Assembly: GCA_022824805.1 (NCBI GenBank)
Contig: JAJDZE010000200.1
Location: forward strand, 1 to 64,000
DNA from: Acidimicrobiia bacterium
GTDB lineage: Bacteria; Actinomycetota; Acidimicrobiia; Acidimicrobiales; Poriferisodalaceae
DNA length: 64,000 nucleotides
Direction of reading: 5' to 3'
The notes beneath the pieces are model-generated. The model saw nothing but the letters and a program-made list of their open reading frames with translations. It ran no database searches and was not told where the DNA came from. Below, one piece after another: positions 19,046 to 27,337 of this stretch. The stretch's first letter is position 1, and the number at the start of each line of letters is the position of its first letter. The translations under genes and the position numbers were made by a program.

Positions 19046-20122
19046 ATGGACGAGCGCAGAGCCACCGTGCTGCAGGCGGTAGTCGAGAACTTCATCGAGA
19101 GCGCGCAGCCGGTCGGATCGGCCGCAGTGCTCGAGATGACCCGCCTCGATGTGTCGCCCGCGACCGTTCGCAATGATCTCGCTGCACTGGAGGCGGGCGG
19201 CTTTTTGATGCAGCCCCATACCAGCGCCGGTCGGGTGCCGACTGAAGCGGGCTACCGGTACTTCGTGGACGGCCTCGGGCCGGGCTCGCTGGACAACACG
19301 GAGGTCCGCCAGGTGCGGGCCTTCTTCGCGCATGCCCAAGGGCAGATCGAGGAACTGCTCGCCGACACCAGCCGGCTGCTGTCGGACCTGACCGAGTACG
19401 CGGCGATGGTGGTCGCCCCCCGGCACGATCGAGACAGCATCCGGTCGGCCCAGCTGGTGGACCTCGGAGGCGGCCGGCTGCTCGTGGTGCTGGTGATGTC
19501 GTCGGGCGTCGTGGAGCGCACCTACCTCGACGTGTACAACAACCGCGAACTGGCCGACGCGGCTCAAGGGCCCGCCGCAGGGGCTGCCTCCGCGATCCTG
19601 GCCGAGGCGCTGGTGGGGCGCACCCGATCGCAGCCGCCGCCCGTTCCTGAAACCGGCGATGCGGCGACAGATGCGCTGGTGGCGGCCGCGCTGGCCGCGC
19701 TGGCCGACGATCAATCGCACCCCGACGAGCTCTACGTGGGCGGAAGATCCAAGATCACCGAGCAGTTCGAGGCCGTGTCGTCGCTTCGCTCGGTGCTGTC
19801 GGTGCTCGAGGAGCAGCTGATGGTGGTGACGCTGCTGCGCAGCCTGGTCGATCGCGGCCTCAGCGTGGCCATCGGGTCCGAGACGGGCATGAAGCCGCTG
19901 GCGGACTGCTCGGTGGTGGTCGCGCCCTACGAGGTCGACGGCCGCACCGTCGGCAGCGTGGGATTGCTGGGCCCCACCCGGATGGACTACTCCAAAGCAC
20001 TGGCGGCGGTGCACACGGTGAGCCGGCGGCTGTCAGCCTCGCTCGGCGACGGCGACGTCGCGCATGCCCTCGGCGACGTCGCGCATGCATCGTCGGGCAA
20101 CTCGGCTTCGGTCCCGCACTAG
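19046..20122 (+). CDS. hrcA: Heat-inducible transcription repressor HrcA
   Basis: 358 aa. It has the N-terminal winged-helix region (MDERRATVLQAVVENFIESAQPVGSAAV) and the HrcA C-terminal domain (GMKPLADCSVVVAPYEVDGRTVGSVG). HrcA represses chaperone genes by binding CIRCE elements and is released when GroEL is titrated. GGAGG lies 4 nt before ATG 19046; a GTG at 19043 is a second option. I found no CIRCE-like inverted repeat upstream. Near the end, a 20-bp unit is duplicated in tandem (about 20041-20090), giving the peptide repeat GDVAHALGDVAHAS. Confidence 0.93.
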   Translation: MDERRATVLQAVVENFIESAQPVGSAAVLEMTRLDVSPATVRNDLAALEAGGFLMQPHTSAGRVPTEAGYRYFVDGLGPGSLDNTEVRQVRAFFAHAQGQIEELLADTSRLLSDLTEYAAMVVAPRHDRDSIRSAQLVDLGGGRLLVVLVMSSGVVERTYLDVYNNRELADAAQGPAAGAASAILAEALVGRTRSQPPPVPETGDAATDALVAAALAALADDQSHPDELYVGGRSKITEQFEAVSSLRSVLSVLEEQLMVVTLLRSLVDRGLSVAIGSETGMKPLADCSVVVAPYEVDGRTVGSVGLLGPTRMDYSKALAAVHTVSRRLSASLGDGDVAHALGDVAHASSGNSASVPH

Positions 20123-20133
20123 ACCTGCCACAG

Positions 20134-21339
20134 ATGCCTGCCGACTACTACGAGCTGCTCGACGTGAGCCGCGACGTCAGCGAGGGCGACCTCAAGCGCG
20201 CCTACCGGCGCAAAGCCCGTGAGCACCATCCCGATGCGAACCCGGGCGACGCGCAGGCCGAGGCCCGCTTCAAGGAGATCAGCGAGGCCTATGCCGTGCT
20301 CTCCGACCCGCAAGCTCGCGCCCGCTACGACCGCTTCGGGCATGAGGGCTTGCGAGGCGGGATGGGCGGTCCCGCATTCGACTTCGATCTCAGCGACATC
20401 TTCGAGTCGTTCTTCGGGGGGAACCCATTCGGCGGCGGCCGATCCCGGCGAGCGTCAGGCCCGCCGCGCGGCGACGATCACGAGTCGGTGGTCGATCTCG
20501 ATTTTGCCGAGGCCGTCTTCGGCGTCGACCGGCCGATCGAAGTGCGGACGCTGGTGTCGTGTGACGATTGCGGCGGTTCTGGCGCCGCGCAGGGCACGTC
20601 GCCGACGGTGTGCAGCGTCTGCGGGGGCGCGGGGCAGGTTCGCCAGGTGCGCCAGAGCCTGCTGGGCCAGATGGTCACCACTGCGCCGTGCGGCCAGTGC
20701 CGCGGGACCGGCATGGAGATCATCGACCCGTGCAGATCCTGCCGGGGCGAAGGCCGCCGGGCCGAGCACGTCTCGCTCGTCGTGCGGGTGCCGCCCGGTG
20801 TCGAGGGGGGCGCCACGCTGCGCCTGAGCGGCCGCGGATCTGTGGGGCCCCGCGGCGGCCCCGCAGGCGATCTGTACGTGCACCTGCGCGTCGCCGAATC
20901 TGACGCATTCGTGCGCCAGGGCGACAGCCTCGTGGCCGAGCTGCCGGTGACCATGCTGCAAGCTGCCCTGGGAGCGACGGTGACGTTCGAGACGCTGGAC
21001 GGGCCGCAGGATCTGGCGGTCAAGGCCGGCACCCAGCCGAATGACACCATCCGGCTGAACGGGCTCGGCGTGCCGCGTGCCAACGGGCGCGGGCGCGGCG
21101 ACCTGCATGTGGTGGTGCGGGTGGACATCCCCAAGAAGCTCTCGAAGGCCGAGGCGGCCAAGCTGAGAGAAGTCGCCAGCGCGCGTGGCGAGCAGGTGGA
21201 CGGGATCGTTGTCGATCAGGCCGCGCCCGCCGAATCGCATGACCGTGATAGAGCACGCGGTGAGGCCCAGGCTGAGCGATCCAAGGCCCGGGGCAGCACG
21301 GAAGCCCGACAACGGCGCGTGCGTCGCAGCAAGAGTTGA
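20134..21339 (+). CDS. dnaJ: Chaperone protein DnaJ
   Basis: 401 aa. It has an N-terminal J domain with the HPD triad (REHHPDANPGD), a Gly/Phe-rich segment (DIFESFFGGNPFGGG), four CxxCxGxG zinc motifs (CDDCGGSG, CSVCGGAG, CGQCRGTG, CRSCRGEG) and the C-terminal substrate-binding region. It delivers clients to DnaK and stimulates its ATPase. The last 45 residues are charged and low complexity. It starts 11 nt after hrcA, the usual hrcA-dnaJ operon; grpE and dnaK are not in this window. Confidence 0.96.
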   Translation: MPADYYELLDVSRDVSEGDLKRAYRRKAREHHPDANPGDAQAEARFKEISEAYAVLSDPQARARYDRFGHEGLRGGMGGPAFDFDLSDIFESFFGGNPFGGGRSRRASGPPRGDDHESVVDLDFAEAVFGVDRPIEVRTLVSCDDCGGSGAAQGTSPTVCSVCGGAGQVRQVRQSLLGQMVTTAPCGQCRGTGMEIIDPCRSCRGEGRRAEHVSLVVRVPPGVEGGATLRLSGRGSVGPRGGPAGDLYVHLRVAESDAFVRQGDSLVAELPVTMLQAALGATVTFETLDGPQDLAVKAGTQPNDTIRLNGLGVPRANGRGRGDLHVVVRVDIPKKLSKAEAAKLREVASARGEQVDGIVVDQAAPAESHDRDRARGEAQAERSKARGSTEARQRRVRRSKS

Positions 21340-21340
21340 G

Positions 21341-21631
21341 ATGCCTGTCGACCGCCGGCACCTTGATGCGCTGGTGGGGGAGCAGCTGCGGGCCGTGCGC
21401 AAACGTCGGCGCGTGACGCTGGCGCAGGTCGAGGAGACCTCCCGCGGCGAGTTCCGAACGTCGGTGCTCGGCGCCTATGAGCGCGGCGAGCGGGGGTTGG
21501 CCGTGCATCGGCTGCTGCGCTTGGCCGAGTTCTATGGCGTGCCGGCTGCCGAGCTGCTGCCTGAGGGCGATCACGACTGCGAACGCGACCATGGCCCAGC
21601 GCAGCGCTACCCGCCCGACTCGGTGTTGTGA
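21341..21631 (+). CDS. BldD-like HTH transcriptional regulator
   Basis: 96 aa from ATG 21341, one base after the dnaJ stop. The core (GEQLRAVRKRRRVTLAQVEETSRGEFRTS, then LGAYERGERGLAV and LAEFYGVPAAELLPE) closely follows the N-terminal XRE-type DNA-binding domain of Streptomyces BldD. The C-terminal c-di-GMP-binding domain of full-length BldD (about 165 aa) is missing, and the tail here is short and polar. It probably binds DNA without that second-messenger control. Its targets are unknown, and it appears co-transcribed with dnaJ and hemW. Confidence 0.8.
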   Translation: MPVDRRHLDALVGEQLRAVRKRRRVTLAQVEETSRGEFRTSVLGAYERGERGLAVHRLLRLAEFYGVPAAELLPEGDHDCERDHGPAQRYPPDSVL

Positions 21632-21637
21632 CTGGCT

Positions 21638-22729
21638 GTGACTGACACCGGCGGCACATCGCCCCCATTCGGCGTCTATTGCCACGTCCCGTTCTGCACG
21701 CACCGCTGCGATTACTGCGCTTTCGCCACCTGGACCGATCGCAGCCACCTCATCGGCGACTACATGGCGAGCTGCCGGCAGCAGGCTCGCGAGCTTGCGG
21801 CCGGCATGCCGCCGGTGACCTCGGTGTTCTTCGGCGGCGGCACGCCGAACCTGGTGCAGCCCTCGTTGCTCGGCGACGTGCTGGCAGAGCTGCCCCTGGC
21901 ACGGGGCGCCGAGATCACGGTGGAGTGCAACCCCGACCTGGTCACGCCCGAGCAGATGCAGGCCTACCGGGCCTTGGGCGTGAACCGCATCAGCCTCGGC
22001 GTGCAGTCGGCAGTTCCTCATGTTCTCGACGCGCTGGGCCGTCGCCATGACCCGCCGATGGTGGCTGGCGCGGTCGACGCAGTCCGCCTGGCCGGCATCG
22101 GCCAGCTCAACCTCGACCTGATCTACGGCTCGCCGGCCGAGTCGTTGCCGGACTGGGAGCGCACCCTGGTCGAGGCGGTCGATCTCGGGCCCGACCACCT
22201 GAGCGCGTACGGCCTGACGCCCGAACCCGGAACACCGCTCGGCGACGACCCGTCACGACATCCCGACGAGGACGAGATGGCCGACAAGTACCTGCTCGCC
22301 GACGAGCGGCTCGCTGGGGCGGGCTATGAGACCTACGAGATCTCCAACTGGGCTCGGCCCGGTGCGCAATGCCGGCACAACCTGCTGTATTGGCAGCAGG
22401 GCGCCTATGCGGGCATCGGCTGCGCTGCGCACAGCCACCGCGACGGGCGCCGCTTCTGGAGCGTTCGCACCCCCGAGCGGTTCATTGCGGCGATCTCGGC
22501 CGACGCCTCACCTGTGGCAGGCAGCGAGGAATTGGGACCTGACGAGCGCCGTGCGGAGGCCCTGCAGCTTGCGCTGCGCACGTCGGACGGCGTCCCTGCC
22601 GACGCAGTGCCCGACGACGTGGTGCACTTGCTGGAACCTGCTGGCGGGGGGCGCCTGAAGCTGACTGCTCGCGGGCGTCTGCTCGCCAACGAGGTGGCGG
22701 TGCGGCTCGGCCTTCCCTCCGAGCAGTAG
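21638..22729 (+). CDS. hemW: Radical SAM HemW-like heme chaperone
   Basis: 363 aa from a GTG at 21638. The radical-SAM cluster motif CxxxCxxC appears as CTHRCDYC near the N-terminus, followed by VFFGGGTPNLV (SAM-binding GGTP) and the HemW C-terminal domain. These proteins resemble oxygen-independent coproporphyrinogen oxidase HemN but lack its activity and instead carry heme to client proteins. It starts 6 nt after the BldD-like gene. A ferrochelatase fusion gene lies elsewhere in the window. Confidence 0.9.
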   Translation: MTDTGGTSPPFGVYCHVPFCTHRCDYCAFATWTDRSHLIGDYMASCRQQARELAAGMPPVTSVFFGGGTPNLVQPSLLGDVLAELPLARGAEITVECNPDLVTPEQMQAYRALGVNRISLGVQSAVPHVLDALGRRHDPPMVAGAVDAVRLAGIGQLNLDLIYGSPAESLPDWERTLVEAVDLGPDHLSAYGLTPEPGTPLGDDPSRHPDEDEMADKYLLADERLAGAGYETYEISNWARPGAQCRHNLLYWQQGAYAGIGCAAHSHRDGRRFWSVRTPERFIAAISADASPVAGSEELGPDERRAEALQLALRTSDGVPADAVPDDVVHLLEPAGGGRLKLTARGRLLANEVAVRLGLPSEQ

Positions 22730-22790
22730 CAGGCACACCGGAAAGGCGGGCGCTCTGCGGTCGCGGCGCGCGGCCGGGCCCCCGATGCGC

Positions 22791-23234
22791 TCAGCCCGAC
22801 AGTCGGACACGCCCGATCGCCTCTGCGGCGACGGGCCGGCTCACTCGCCCGCTGACGTTCCCGATCAAGCCGATGACCCGCCGCGCCGAGCCTTCCACCG
22901 ACACGCGGACGGCCGCCGGGCCCGCCGGGCTGATCGCCACCGAGACGGATCCGGGCTCGAACACCGCGGACAATCGCTCCTGTGCCGTCCGCTGGCTCCA
23001 CGGACCCAGCCGCCGGAGCCGGGAAGGGGAGACCCGGTACGACCCGTGATGCCGGAGCGAGGTTTCGTCGAGGGCGAGCGAGACGAGGTCGTTCGCGAGC
23101 GACGACGCTGCTGCATGTGCCTCGCGCTGCGCCAGGAAGGCAGCCGTGCTGTCGACGGCGATGCTGCCCAGCAGTGCCACGATCAGCACCCCGGCGGGCA
23201 CCAGCAGCAGCGCCGAGCCCCGCTCACTGCGCAC
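22791..23234 (-). CDS. TadE/TadG-like pilus assembly protein
   Basis: 147 aa from a GTG at 23234, the last gene of the Tad operon. It opens with MRSERG and one hydrophobic stretch (ALLLVPAGVLIVALLGSIAVD), then an extracytoplasmic helix and beta-rich part. This prepilin-like layout matches the TadE/TadG minor pilins and the 'Rv3654c/Rv3655c-like' small proteins of actinobacterial tad loci. It overlaps the previous gene by 11 nt. Exact role in the pilus is not known. Confidence 0.7.
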   Translation of the reverse strand: MRSERGSALLLVPAGVLIVALLGSIAVDSTAAFLAQREAHAAASSLANDLVSLALDETSLRHHGSYRVSPSRLRRLGPWSQRTAQERLSAVFEPGSVSVAISPAGPAAVRVSVEGSARRVIGLIGNVSGRVSRPVAAEAIGRVRLSG

Positions 23235-23688
23235 AGGGCGCCCTCCCGCGGAGTCCGTGCCGGAAGGGATCGACGATCTCGCTGGCGCGAGCGCCCACGG
23301 TCACAGGCGACCATCGGCCGCCGAGCAGCGCCAGGCGGGGGACCTCCCGCGTGGCTTCGAACGTCACGCGGTCGCAGCGGCGCAACCGGGCCGTGCCGAT
23401 CGGGCGAACCGATGCCTCGCCGCTCAGTCGGTAGCCCGACATCGCCTGCATGCCGGCGGCAATGGCGCCCTCGGCGGCATCGCCGACGCGAGGCCCGCGA
23501 TGCTCGACGAATGTCCGCGCTGCCTCCCGGGCACCGGCGACTGCGGCGATCTTGGCGTCTAATGCCGCCCACGCCTGGGCGAACACCAACGTGCCCCCGA
23601 TGAAGACGAGCACGACGAAGGGCAGCACTTCGGCCCCCACGACGCCGGCGGCGTCATGGCGGGTGCGCTTCATGGCGTCGCGGTTCAT
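23224..23688 (-). CDS. TadE-like minor pilin
   Basis: 154 aa from ATG 23688 (MNRDAMKRTRHDAAG). A hydrophobic segment (VLPFVVLVFIGGTLVFAQAWAAL) follows a short basic leader, and the rest is a soluble ectodomain. The shape is that of TadE-family pseudopilins. Its ATG overlaps the stop of the preceding gene by 4 nt (ATGA), so translation is coupled. No recognisable prepilin cleavage glycine-glutamate pair is obvious except around VGAEVLP. Confidence 0.7.
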   Translation of the reverse strand: MNRDAMKRTRHDAAGVVGAEVLPFVVLVFIGGTLVFAQAWAALDAKIAAVAGAREAARTFVEHRGPRVGDAAEGAIAAGMQAMSGYRLSGEASVRPIGTARLRRCDRVTFEATREVPRLALLGGRWSPVTVGARASEIVDPFRHGLRGRAPCAQ

Positions 23689-24101
23689 GGTGAGCCGGCG
23701 AAGCGAGCCAGCTCGCGTCGCACCTCGAACCGGCGCTCCACCGTGTGCAGGCCGATCAGTGCAGAGGCATCGATGAGCACCGTCGGCGGTCGCGCTGCCA
23801 GCTCCAGCGCGACGGTCTCGCCGGTGGTGCTCCAGCGGAGCCGCTCGATGTCCACCGACGGACCGATGCTCGAGCGCAGCCATCGTTCAGCGTCGGCGAT
23901 TGCTGCAGAGCTGCCGCCGCCGAACGCTGCGCGGCGCGTCGCGTCGTGGCCGACCGCTGTGAGCACCGACGCGCTGTAGAAGTGCACGCCAGCCTGGACC
24001 GCGAGCGTGAGAAACGTCAGGAATGCGAGCACCGCCCACGGCAGGGCGACGAGGCCGGCGCCGCGCTCATTGCGGCACTGGTTCGATTGCGGGCGGGTCA
24101 C
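23685..24101 (-). CDS. TadE-family protein
   Basis: 138 aa from a GTG at 24101 that overlaps the previous stop (GTGA). The N-terminus NERGAGLVALPWAVLAFLTFLTLAVQAG is a classic TadE motif: Glu-Arg-Gly, one membrane helix, then TAVGHDATRRAAFGGG. TadE proteins are processed like pilins and needed for Flp pilus biogenesis. The 'ERG' pre-helix signature is shared by three neighbouring proteins. Confidence 0.78.
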   Translation of the reverse strand: MTRPQSNQCRNERGAGLVALPWAVLAFLTFLTLAVQAGVHFYSASVLTAVGHDATRRAAFGGGSSAAIADAERWLRSSIGPSVDIERLRWSTTGETVALELAARPPTVLIDASALIGLHTVERRFEVRRELARFAGSP

Positions 24102-24370
24102 CTGCCGATCTTCGCGATCTCAGAATTCGTCGTTTCCTCGGCGTTCTCCCAGAGCGCCCTGAAGCCGACCCACATGAGTGCGCCGAGTGAGGCGATGATC
24201 AGCACGGCGATGGCTGCCGATATGACCCCCTCGCCGCGCTCGTTGCGTCTCGTGCTCTGCCGTGGGTCCCTCTGGGCGGCTGCCGCAGGGGCGAGCGCGG
24301 CGGCACATGCCGTGCGGATCACAGCGATCGCAGCCGCTATCGGGACGACGTAGATGAGGCTGTCGTACAT
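24098..24370 (-). CDS. Small two-helix protein, candidate Flp-type pilin
   Basis: 90 aa with an AAAGGA ribosome site before ATG 24370. It has an N-terminal hydrophobic segment (SLIYVVPIAAAIAVIRTACAA), a polar middle, then NERGEGVISAAIAVLIIASLGALMW, which looks like the processing region and helix of a Flp/TadE pilin. No other clear major pilin is present in the operon, so this may be the pilin subunit, but the extra N-terminal helix is odd. Its place between TadC and the TadE genes supports a pilus role. Confidence 0.55.
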   Translation of the reverse strand: MYDSLIYVVPIAAAIAVIRTACAAALAPAAAAQRDPRQSTRRNERGEGVISAAIAVLIIASLGALMWVGFRALWENAEETTNSEIAKIGR

Positions 24371-24411
24371 GAGGTTGTCCTTTCATTTCATTGCGGGCTC
24401 TCGTTGCTGCC

Positions 24412-25137
24412 TCACAGCGCCGCATACCCGCTGAGGGCGTCGCTGAACGGGATCGCCAGCAACACGCATCCGGGCACCAGCGCCGCGACGGTGACGGGAA
24501 TCCACACCTGCTCGCTTCGACGCTCGATATGGGCGATGAGGCGCCGGTGCGCCTCCATACGCGCCGAACGGGCCTCGTCCGATACCAGTGCGGCCACGTC
24601 GGTCGTGTCCTCGTGCAGGGTGAGAACGCCGACGAACCTGCGGATCTCCGCCGATCCGGCCTCGTCGGCCCACTCGGCCAGCGCCACCTCGACGGCGGCG
24701 CCGCCGGCGACGCGGGCGCCCACCCGCTCCATTCCCTCGGCGCAGACGCCGTGCCCACGCCGGGCAACGGCATCGAGCGCGCTGGTCAGCGACATGCCGC
24801 TCGCGAGCAGCATGCCGATCTGTTCGGCCACAATCGGCAGTTCCTCGGTGATCTGCGTCCGCCGCAACGCCGTCGACCTGGCGAGAATGTGCTCCCAGGC
24901 GCCGTAGGCAGCGGCGGCCACGCCCAGTGCCCCGGCGAGCGCAAGCAGCGGCCTGACGCCGGCCCCAGCGAGTGCCGCGCCCGAAGCGGCGAGCCCGGCG
25001 GCTGCGCCGCCGACCTGTCGTGCACGGAACTCGAACGGGGACCGGGCGATGCCGGCTTCGCGCAACCGCGCAGCGAGCTCGGCATCGGCATCGGCCAGCG
25101 CGGCTATTCGCTGCACGAAGGCGGACGCAGCGATCAC
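24412..25137 (-). CDS. tadC: TadC-like type II secretion F-family membrane protein
   Basis: 241 aa from a GTG at 25137, which overlaps the TadB stop by 4 nt (GTGA). The T2SSF signature LPIVAEQIGMLLASGMSLTSALDAVARRG lies in the middle, with membrane helices before it and at the C-terminus (WIPVTVAALVPGCVLLAIPF). With TadB it forms the inner-membrane platform on which the TadA ATPase assembles the pilus. The longer open frame starting at 25188 would overlap tadB by 55 nt and is less likely. Confidence 0.82.
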   Translation of the reverse strand: MIAASAFVQRIAALADADAELAARLREAGIARSPFEFRARQVGGAAAGLAASGAALAGAGVRPLLALAGALGVAAAAYGAWEHILARSTALRRTQITEELPIVAEQIGMLLASGMSLTSALDAVARRGHGVCAEGMERVGARVAGGAAVEVALAEWADEAGSAEIRRFVGVLTLHEDTTDVAALVSDEARSARMEAHRRLIAHIERRSEQVWIPVTVAALVPGCVLLAIPFSDALSGYAAL

Positions 25138-25988
25138 CGCAGGAACACTCGCTTGCGCGCGGGGATCGCCATGATCCGGCCGGCCCACAGCCAGCAGCCC
25201 GCGACGGCGAGCACGCTCAACGCCACGAGCAGCTGGCCGTTGCTCGACTCGTAGGCCTGCCGCCCGCGCCCGATGCTCAGGCCGATCACGGCCATGAACG
25301 CGGGCACCGACGCGACGAAGCTGCGTGCGAACCGGGCGCCGGCCTGCTTTGCCCGGGCGTCGGAGCGAGCGGCAACCTCAGCTTGGGCCGCCTCGGCCAG
25401 CGCACGCAGGCGAGCATCGATCCGCACTCCGCCGATCTGGTGCGCTGCCAGCAGCGTCTCGCACACGGCGTCCGCGGTCGGGTCGGCGAGCGATGTCTTG
25501 AGAACACGGAGCGAGACTTCGAAGTCGGTGCTCAACGACCACGTGCGCGCCGCTTCGGAGAACGCGTGACGCATGCCATCAGGGGCGTGCATCCCCGCGG
25601 CGAACAGTGCGGCGGGGATCGACTGGCCCCGGTGAGCCACCAGGATCCGGATCTCCGCGAGCAGACGCGGCCACGCCTGCCAGGTGCCGGCCGCGCGGCG
25701 ACGGCGGCGTTGTGCCGCGGCACACGGAGGGATCGCCGCGCCGAGCACGGCCACGAGCGCCGGTGCGACGACGCCGCCGAACAGCGTCCACGCGCCGACC
25801 CACCCCACGATCGCCGCGGCAGCGCCGGCCAGCGCATCACGAAGAAGGGGCGCCGTCGCCCGGGGCGCCGTCGGTTCCGCTCGCCGCAGCGATGAGCCCA
25901 ACCACCGGGCCCCGATGCCTGCGCCGCCGGGGGTGGAAAGCAGCCACGCTCCCGCCGCGCCGGCGGCGATGAACGCCAGGGCAGTCAC
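25134..25988 (-). CDS. tadB: TadB-like type II secretion F-family membrane protein
   Basis: 284 aa. Two hydrophobic helices lie near the N-terminus, a cytoplasmic T2SSF domain (WPRLLAEIRILVAHRGQSIPAALFAAG) in the middle, and C-terminal helices (FVASVPAFMAVIGLSIGRG, LVALSVLAVAGCWLWAG). It pairs with TadC as the membrane platform of the Tad pilus. It overlaps tadA by 4 nt at its start and tadC by 4 nt at its end. Confidence 0.82.
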   Translation of the reverse strand: MTALAFIAAGAAGAWLLSTPGGAGIGARWLGSSLRRAEPTAPRATAPLLRDALAGAAAAIVGWVGAWTLFGGVVAPALVAVLGAAIPPCAAAQRRRRRAAGTWQAWPRLLAEIRILVAHRGQSIPAALFAAGMHAPDGMRHAFSEAARTWSLSTDFEVSLRVLKTSLADPTADAVCETLLAAHQIGGVRIDARLRALAEAAQAEVAARSDARAKQAGARFARSFVASVPAFMAVIGLSIGRGRQAYESSNGQLLVALSVLAVAGCWLWAGRIMAIPARKRVFLR

Positions 25989-27337
25989 GCTGGCGCTCCC
26001 GCTGCGCAGTCGGCCGCCGACACCGCGCCCCTCGACACGCCGTCGGCACCGCCGTCAGGGGTCTCACGCTCGCCGGGTGCGGGCATCTCGATTCCGGCAG
26101 CGGCGAGCAGCGAGCTCACCCGCCCCGAAACGTGCGGAGTCCTCTCGGGCGGATGGCCGTGGCGTGTGGGCGCATACAGCGGCGTCGTGTCGAACGAGAT
26201 GCTGCCGTCACCGTCGGGCTCTTCCACCGCGACGACCTCGGTGACCTCGACACCAGCGGGACCGCGCCGCAGATGCACCACGATGTCGATCGACTCGGCC
26301 ACGAGCTGGGTGATCGCCTCAACGGGCATCTCACGCACATCAGGGGAGAGCTGGCACATGAGCCGCAGCCGGCCGAGCGCCTGGCGTGCGGATCCCGCGT
26401 GGATGGTGGCGTAGCCGGTGACGCCGCTGGACAGCGTCAGCAGCAAGGGGACCGCCTCGCGGTCTCGCACCTCGCCCACGATGGCCACATCGGGCGCCAT
26501 CCTCAAGAAACCGGCCACCAGGCGCCGCAAGTCCACAGGCGCCCGCTCGGTCCGGCCCGGCCGGGTCTGCATCCCAGCGACGTTGGGCAGCGAGATGTCG
26601 AGTTCGAATACTTCCTCGGCGGTGACCACCCGCAGGCGCGGGTCGAGTTCGGCGGCGCAACATCCCAGCAGCGTCGTCTTGCCGCTGCCGGGCGCGCCTG
26701 CGAACAGGATCGACAGTTGGGCACGCACAGCACTGCGCAGGAAATCGGCGATCTCACCGGTCAGCGTCCCGACCGCCACCACGTCGCTCAGGCTCGAGAA
26801 CACGATCCCGGTGAACTTGCGGATGTTGAAGATCAGGTGGCCGTTGCGGCCGATGTCGGGATGGACGATGTGCAGGCGGGCGCCGTTGTCGAGTTGTGCG
26901 TCCTGCAGTCCCTCGCTGGGATCCAGCTTGCGATGGGATGCCGTCGCGTCATCGATGATTCTCGTCAGCGTGCGGCGGACGTGCTCGTCGTCGTGGAACG
27001 ATTCGTCGTGCCGACCGCTCGGACCGCGGTGGCGCTTGACGAATATCTCATGGGGCGCATTGACCATGATCTCCCAGACATCGGTGTCGGCCAGCGGGGC
27101 TTCGAGCGGTCCGTAGCCGAGCAGGTTGCGCACGACCCGGTCGGCCAGGGCGTCGGCGTCGTCGATCGCATGGTCGTGGATTCCGCTCTTGAAGCCGAGA
27201 TTCCAGCGCCGGATCTCCTCGTAGGCGAGTCCGGTGACTGCCAGATCCGCGCCCGCTGCACGCGGATCCAGTCCGCTGCGGCGGGCGCGCTCCGATACCG
27301 ACTGCTCGATCTCGGCGAGGGTGGCCGAATCGGTCAT
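25985..27337 (-). CDS. tadA: TadA/CpaF secretion ATPase
   Basis: 450 aa, the motor of the Tad pilus. Walker A is LFAGAPGSGKTTLLG, the Walker B region is PDVAIVGEVRDREA, and between them lie the Asp and His boxes typical of type II/IV secretion ATPases (VTAEEVFELDISLPN, YATIHAGSARQAL). It hydrolyses ATP in the cytoplasm to drive pilin insertion through TadB and TadC. It is coupled by 4-nt overlaps to the SAF gene before it and tadB after it. The C-terminal 60 residues are low complexity. Confidence 0.94.
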   Translation of the reverse strand: MTDSATLAEIEQSVSERARRSGLDPRAAGADLAVTGLAYEEIRRWNLGFKSGIHDHAIDDADALADRVVRNLLGYGPLEAPLADTDVWEIMVNAPHEIFVKRHRGPSGRHDESFHDDEHVRRTLTRIIDDATASHRKLDPSEGLQDAQLDNGARLHIVHPDIGRNGHLIFNIRKFTGIVFSSLSDVVAVGTLTGEIADFLRSAVRAQLSILFAGAPGSGKTTLLGCCAAELDPRLRVVTAEEVFELDISLPNVAGMQTRPGRTERAPVDLRRLVAGFLRMAPDVAIVGEVRDREAVPLLLTLSSGVTGYATIHAGSARQALGRLRLMCQLSPDVREMPVEAITQLVAESIDIVVHLRRGPAGVEVTEVVAVEEPDGDGSISFDTTPLYAPTRHGHPPERTPHVSGRVSSLLAAAGIEMPAPGERETPDGGADGVSRGAVSAADCAAGAPA

